From positions 41,714,429-41,778,428 of the forward strand of contig OX485804.1 in the NCBI GenBank assembly GCA_950295325.1: DNA of 64,000 nucleotides, in the 5' to 3' direction. The notes under the pieces are model-generated. The model was given only the letters and a program-made list of their open reading frames with translations. It had not been told where the DNA came from and did not search any database. Source of the stretch: Polytrichum commune (taxonomy: Eukaryota; Streptophyta; Polytrichopsida; Polytrichales; Polytrichaceae). Positions 57,346 to 64,000 of this stretch are shown one piece after another; position 1 is the stretch's first letter; the number at the start of each line of letters is the position of its first letter. A program made the position numbers and the translations under genes.

Positions 57346-60300
57346 AGATCAAAGATATCATTGATAACTATAAACACTTTGATCTATATCAGTTTGGATT
57401 GTTTTCAGTTTTGGTATTAAACCATTGTCAACCTCAAGGGTTTAAGATATAATAAGAATGTATTTATGAGTGCATCCAAATCAGTAGAGTTGCACGACAA
57501 GAATACCATAAAATTTTGTTCTTTTACAAAGTGGTTGCAAATACTTTGATCTGCTTATAAGGAGGGACATTATTTGTGGCGCATGCAATTTTGAATTTCT
57601 TGACGTGGACATCAAGGTCTATTCCCCATCTACTATGGAAATGAGGATGGTTAACTACACTATTTATCATGGGTAGTGGATAAGTTGTTATGTTGAGTCT
57701 TTGTAATTGATTTGGGTTTAAATGTGGGGTAAAAGGTGGAAAAAATGGATGGGCTTGAATGTTAGATCTAAGGAGAACTTGAGGAGATGGGGAAGTTGGG
57801 GAAGCGGCACCAAAATGTAATTAGGTTTTTGCTATCACTTAAAACTAACCTAAGGAAACAAACCAAGGTACTAGGTCTTAGGGAAGAACGAGCTAATATC
57901 TATAGAGATTAATGTCACGTTGGATTGAAATTTTCTAATAATAGTCTTGGTTTTTTGCTCCTCCATTCATTCTTAATATGTCACACTCTTATGGTTCGTT
58001 TGTGTTTTCTCTATCGTGTGTGTTTCCGTCCTATATGTGGACTCTATTTACTCTAATTTCATGCTCTACTTCAATCGTGAAGCTCAATAGCTTGGCAACT
58101 TGTCAATGACTCATAGTTAGGACAAAGTCCAAGGTATTGTTTGAATAACCGCATAGTCTTTGTTTGCCATGAAGGATGCTTGCAATAATCTCACAATCAA
58201 GTTATTTTAATCAACTTACAATCCTCATGCAAGTCTTCAAGAATTGTAATCACCACCTTCATCTTCAGGTATTCGGGGCAATTGAGTTCAAGAATCCTCC
58301 ACATGGGTTATCACAAGCAATGCATAACCAAGTTAGGCTATAACCTTTGTTATGTGATTTGAAATGATGAACATCAAAATAACTAGCATTGCTATAGTCT
58401 TACTCTAGTAATGTAAAGTCTCCTTGTTTCCAAGGTATTGTCTTTGCAACCTATAGCCTTCTCAAAGTATCTTCAAGCCTTGTCATCCCTTGCATATAAA
58501 CTCTCTCTCTTTTATTGGCAAGGTGCAATAGACCTATCTAGGCCATATCCTCATTATGATAACCCTTTTCAGTCATTCCACTTATTCTACTTATTTGTCA
58601 CATTTAGGGCCTAGCAACTATATTTCATGACGACCATGCCCATCCCATGCTCTCAATTTCTTCACTTTACTTAGGTTAATTGTCTTCTATCTCCATGTGG
58701 GAATTAACCATCTCTTCACCTTCTAGTGGTCATGCAATCATTTAATTTTTGTAAGATTATTGCTCTTTATTGGACTCTACCTTGGTAAATGACTTACTCT
58801 TATTCACCTTCCAGGGTTATTGCCCTTCTTGAAGCAATCAGTCTCTATTTCTCCTCACAAGCTAAGTGAATCAATTTGTAGGCTATTGCCAGTAGCTCTT
58901 TCATGATATTTATAATTCTCACTGCCTCATGCTCATTCTCTTGTTAATAATTCTCTTCATCCATTTGTTAATATCTTTAACATGATTGCTCTTATGACAT
59001 TTGTCATTGTCATTGAATTATTCAACCTTTTGTTTTGATAGATATTCCTCTTCGAGTTCTTCACTAAATCTTTCTCTTCCATGGACTATCGCCAAGAACC
59101 AACTCACTTACAATCAACTTTGACAATGACAATCTTCAATCAACTTACTCATGCTCTTGACAATTATGTTTATAGCCATTGCTCTTACAAAAACCTCTCA
59201 TTCACTTTGAAATGGAAACAACAACAATCAAATTTCACTCAAGATATAACATGACCATTGCACATAAAAATCATTTTGTATTTTCAATTTCACAGTTTTA
59301 ATTGCTTCAAGAATCTGAATCACTTGGTACTTCCAAGTCTATTTCCTTATCCTCAAGTTTCATTTCTAGATTCGGCCTAACTCCTATCTATCCGATTTCA
59401 ATTATTGAGCGTTGGCAATTTCTAAGTATGTTGCTTTGTAGGGGACTATGCTTCATTTCTATGCATAAAAAAAATGTGTCAACCGAATTTCAAACTTGGA
59501 TACATGTTTTTATGCACACATTCTCATTCAACTATGCTTGGAAACAAAGTGTAACACACCTTCATTCCAAAAGGTAACAAAAACATCAATACATAATACA
59601 AAACTTGTCACACTTGACATTGTTCACTTAAATATTTATTCCACTCTTATCTCAACTCCCTACTTCTAGTATAACTACACCTTCAACAAATGTGGTTCTT
59701 TTTTGTTAGAATCTTCTCTCTTATCCTTATCCAATCCTTTTTTTGGACAAACCCTTATCTATGCTTATTTATATATACATTTAAGGTTATTTCAAAAAAT
59801 TGACTTTTATTTACCGCTAACATTGCTCCCTTCTAAACTAAATCCGTCCCTAGAATTTCTTAAAGTTTTATTGGTGGTCCTCCCTGGCCATTTGTTCTAC
59901 GTCTTCATCCACAACGTTAGTCCCGTGGATTTTGCCATATGTTTGTTGACGTCTGGTGGAATTGGTAAAGATGCTTGATGTGTTGTTGGAGGAAACATTC
60001 AGGCCCCCAAGTTGTATGTGTTTGTTTATCCTCTTTAACTTCAACCTAGATGCGGAGTGGTGAGGGGTTCGAGCTTGTGGTTCTTGGAGGTAATTATTTT
60101 CCAACCCTAATGTGTTCCGAGAACCATAGGTGTCAAATTCACATATTTTCTTGATAATAATGATGTTGTTGTTTTTACGGGATGTTGTAAGATATTTTGA
60201 GATGCTTGTAAAAGGGACTGCTGAGACATGCAATTCAATAATCTTGAGGGGGTTTCTTTTTCTTTTTCTTTGGTACGCGGATGTGGCGCTTTTGGGCCAC

Positions 60301-61377
60301 CCCCTCCCAGGGAGCCTAAAAGTGCCACACAAGTCCTTCGATGAGGGTGGCTTGCACTTGCATATGCCTGAGCTGAACCCGGATGGTAGGTGTATAAGGT
60401 GATCACTTAGATTTTTTTGGGGATTGAAATTATGGTATAATACCTCCGGATATTAGGCCTTAGTTAGCTTTAAACTACACTAATCTATTTCATACCTAAT
60501 TCTAACCTATACCTACAACGTAGTCTAAGCGCAGACACATCAGCCTTGAAACCAAGGCAATCCTAACCTATGAATTGAGATGGCTCTAGTATACACCAAC
60601 CGGATGTGACTCATACCACCCCTAGCTCAATGCATAGAATAGCGACAATTTGATCGACCATTCAATTCCTTCATACTTTCTTATTTAGTTATGTTTAAAT
60701 TTCCTAAGTGAGAGAACTTGGCTTAAGTCCCGCTCTTTATACAACTTCCTTCTTACTTAGTTAATTTTGTTTATACATCATATCTTACTACATTCATATG
60801 TTAGGCATCACCCTTAACCTGGTTGATGCATCCCTTAGCTCGGAACTTTTTAGGGCCTCGTGTATGTCCCTTGAAGGTTGAGTGACAACTCTTACCCTTT
60901 GGATTTCAACGGTCCGAAGGGTGGTGTCATCCTACCGAGTTAAGTTCCTGATTTGGTCTTCTTGCCAACAAGGATTCACGATATGTTTTTATGTTTTTTA
61001 TCGTTAAATGTTTTTATATTGAATAGGCCACAAAATGCAACTTAATGTAACTATGATGATGGACAACTTATAGGCTCAATATGTTGCATAATTTTCATGG
61101 ATTGGGGCCATAACTCCCAATCCATGGGTGTGAGCCCAATTATGTGCCCACATGTCAACTTAACTTTAAAAACATCAACACCTTAGGATTAACAATTGCT
61201 TTGAGTTAGTTGAGAAATAGAAAGGATTTGAGTTTCAAAAGTTAGATAGAGTTAGTTTAAGGGATCACATTAGGAGCAAGTAAGAGAAAATAAGAGCCAA
61301 AAAGAAGAATTAGAGTAAAGTGACCTAGTGGCCAAGTCACAATTTGGGGCCAAGGGACTTAGAGGGAAAATTGCCTT
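57346..61377. other. Gene-free AT-rich interval
   Basis: I see no supported gene. Long CT-rich stretches with CTCTT/TCATT phrases (58000-59800) give short open frames only. The minus-strand frame 59868-60332 and the plus-strand frame 60130-60402 overlap and match nothing I know. A GC-rich inverted phrase, GTGGCGCTTTTGGGCCACCC, with nearby AAAAGTGCCACAC (60285-60330), forms a short imperfect hairpin. Confidence 0.5.
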
Positions 61378-64000
61378 TTGAAAAATGAGCTACCTGTTAG
61401 GATAAGGGCATTGATGGATTTCCGCAACCTGATGGGAGGGGTCTCAGAAGCGGAGAGGAGAGCTCTCAGTTGGGCACTGAAAGAAGTCTCTGCGAAGCGG
61501 AGGGCGAAGCCCTATTGGTGTGGATTTCGATGGCTAAAGCTATGGATTGGCAAGGTGAAGGGCACGGTGGAGGGAGCAGGAGAGCTCTCAATGCTTCTGG
61601 GAGTGTGGGGTTCGAGTGCCGAAGAAGGGCGAACAGGGGAACAAGGATTTGGTGAGCTGCTGAGGCAAGCAAGCTGGAAAATGAGTTTACTTTTCCAATC
61701 CACCGCAGCTGGGTTGAGAGGGATCATATCAGCATAACCAGGGACGAAAAATCCATGACCACTCATCTTGGGTTCATTGTCTTTTGATTTAGTAGCGCAA
61801 ATCTAAATGGTTATTGGAATAGTGGCGAGGGAGTCTTTGAATGCCCGGCTTGGGAATGCCGGAAAGAGCAAGTTGAAGTGCATGGGATGGTTCGGCGTCG
61901 AGCCTCATTTTTGGCAGCTGGGTTGCAAGCGTCGACATATGCTCTGGGGTAAAAAGTAGTGTGGGAGAGGATGTTTGGATAAGGAGGCGGAGCCGCTGCT
62001 CCGGGGGAGAGCGTTGGAACTCTCCGATGGTAGAGATGGTTTTTGACTGAAGAACAGAAGAGGGTCTCCAAAGCGCGGCAGTGGTATTGGCCGACTCAAC
62101 TTGGGAAGGATTGCTAGCATGAGCTGGAGAGGCTGAAGATTAGGCAGGGAGCAAGCGACGATTAGGGACTTCTGGAGCTCTGCTCCGAATTGTGTGGGAG
62201 CTCGAGGTGGGAGCTGAAGAGGGCGAGCAGAGCTGCTGGCGTTCTCGGCGAAGTGGGTGCAAGAGAGAGTGAGCAGAGGCAGGTAGGCTACGTCTGGCAC
62301 ATGACGCGAGAGCAGTAATTTGGCGAAAGAGGAAGGGGATTCTCGCTCACAGGCAGGAGAAGGGAGCATCTCACAGCAGCCGACTGCACCCAAAGATATT
62401 GCGAGAAAGAAGGAGGTTGGCTGCAACGCAACCAGATGGACCGGAGTGGTGAGGTGGAGGCTTCCAGACTGATCGAGAATAATCAGTGTGGACGGCGATC
62501 ACATTGGAGTGTCGACAGAGCTGGGTGCTAGGTCAGTGCGGCAGTTGTCCAGAATTATCGACTTCAGGAAGGAGGGGATCAGAGGAGGCAATGTAGGATG
62601 TGGGAAGAGGCAGAAGCTGGATGCCACCAGTGAATTCAATCACGGAGTAGGAGTGCAGCCTCATTAGTGTTTCGGCAGCCGACTGGAAGTCGGAGATCAT
62701 GGTTGAGCTTAGATGTAGCAGTTGCCTTCAATTAATGCACTATTTGATATGCAGAGGTCAACTTCAACATCCTCTCATCACAACCAGCGGAGCACTGACA
62801 AAACTCACTAGAAATTGAGCCGTGAGAGAGGCTCCGCAAGACGTGGGGTTGTGTTTTGCTGCCCAAAATGGGAACTGGGATTATCTGGCTTCAGAGGCAG
62901 TGTTTAAGCTTTCAGGAGCTTGCTGGAAACAGGGGAGCAGAGTTTTCGAGCCTGCAAGGAAGGACAGTTCTGCTGCCATCCAGGAGAGTTTGAGCTTTAG
63001 TTGATTACAAAATAGGTAGAGTAGAGAGTGGGGAGAAGCTTATAGACTTGTGTTGCATAGCAGTGTAGGTTGGAGTTTGAATTACTGTGGAAGATAGTTG
63101 GGAGAATTGAATTGTGCTGCAACATGTAAGCAGTGGACTTACCCATGAGGTCTAATTCATTGGAATCTTCATGTAACTCCTAACCAATTGGGAAGCAAAA
63201 GTTAGATGTGGCATGGGCAAGTAGCAACTAGAATGATAATTCTTTTGGTAGGGGTCGGATTTGAGTGTGATGTTGTGTGGTGTGTGACCCAAGTGTTTGT
63301 GAATATTTGTGGTTAAATGTAATAAAGAGGAGGTGTCACTGTCAGCCCTAAACCCCCACCCTTGTGCGTCGTAGTCCGGGTGGAGGCCCAAGGCTCACAT
63401 GTATTTGTTTAACACTAATAAATCCTTAGTACTTGGCCCGTGCTCCCACACAATTGCACAACCTTTATTCAAGAACACCCAGGGTCAAGCATTGAGAAAT
63501 GCTCTTCACTCTAGTGGGTTGTGCTACACACTGTAGATTGCTAAATCCTTACAACTCACCTAATGCCTCAAACTACACACTCTAAATCATGCAATAGGTC
63601 TGCCACCGGCATTGCCTGTGATCCCACATTGGCTTGCCACCTCGCAGCCTAAATCAACACCACACAACCAAGTCCAACCAGTCTTAAAGACTGGGACCAG
63701 CAAGGGCAGCCTTGGAAGCCACCGGTTCCACTACCCTCTAGCTGGTTGTTTACCTTCGGGAGTGCCTAATAGTGCCCTGACCCCCCTTGGGTGGGCCTTA
63801 CCGTCCCTCAACCGGGAAACCAAGAGCATTGGCACCCAGCCACCCTCCAAGTAGTTCGCCACAGCTGCTGGATTTCGCCGCTCCCCTTCCCTTTTACCGC
63901 CCAAGTGCACCCTGGACTCCACAATCTCACAAGTTGATCCCCCTAGGCAGCAGGCCTCCAGCCTCGCAAATTGTTGCCATAACTGCAAAAACAGAACATG
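61378..64000. other. GC-richer interval without recognised gene
   Basis: From about 61400 composition becomes G- and purine-rich on the plus strand until about 63000, then C-rich. Open frames on both strands (61378-61737 plus, 61905-62426 minus) are of low complexity and lack domains. Composition and length would fit non-coding parts of a large retroelement or an unfinished gene running off the window. No primer-binding site, reverse transcriptase or integrase motif was seen. Confidence 0.4.

Noticed and set aside
57346..61377. Intact LTR retrotransposon
   Set aside because: I looked for a primer-binding site, reverse transcriptase and integrase motifs and paired terminal repeats, and found none.
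61378..62426. Overlapping frames on both strands as genes
   Set aside because: They overlap, are of low complexity and lack domains. Open frames are expected by chance in this GC-rich, stop-poor patch.

Overview
This is nuclear DNA of a land plant. Genes are split by many GT-AG introns of about 100 to 1000 bp, one protein has a plastid-type N-terminus, and long AT-rich spacers hold plant-type MITEs. The best lineage clue is one gene that joins a protein kinase, an NB-ARC ATPase and an LRR array. That PK-NBS-LRR architecture is known mainly from mosses, so I infer a moss or close relative. This rests on architecture alone.

Layout: 1-9 kb is gene-poor spacer with a pogo-like TIR element holding internal 179-bp tandem repeats (881-2064), a Stowaway MITE (3561-3842) and a Mutator-like inverted-repeat element (6511-6866). 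From 9.3 to 16.3 kb lies a twelve-exon gene for a predicted 660-residue plastid protein. It has an acidic segment and amphipathic Ala/Glu/Lys-rich repeats in front of an At2g34460-like atypical SDR domain. From 17.4 to 18.8 kb is a broken Helitron Rep gene. From 19.0 to 23.9 kb is a second multi-exon gene with a FEGW-type (tocopherol-cyclase-like) segment, carrying an in-frame stop and a frameshift. From 24 to 48 kb there is mostly non-coding DNA: Tourist/Harbinger-like elements inside a tandem repeat, further TIR elements, a 41-bp minisatellite enclosed in a TIR element with 10-bp target duplications, short foldbacks, microsatellites and a segmental duplication. From 48 to 57.3 kb is the PK-NBS-LRR gene, with a possible GC-rich leader region. 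From 57.3 to 64 kb I found no recognisable gene.

Functionally, the SDR gene is a housekeeping-type plastid gene, probably light- or stress-responsive if its two upstream G-boxes matter. The PK-NBS-LRR gene is a predicted intracellular immune receptor whose LRR exon has about 45 nearly identical 72-bp units, now cut by stop codons. A recurring theme is local tandem duplication: both split genes carry duplicated blocks in introns or leader, and the LRR exon carries a duplicated 288-bp block. Exon borders were set by eye from splice motifs and phase, without transcripts.
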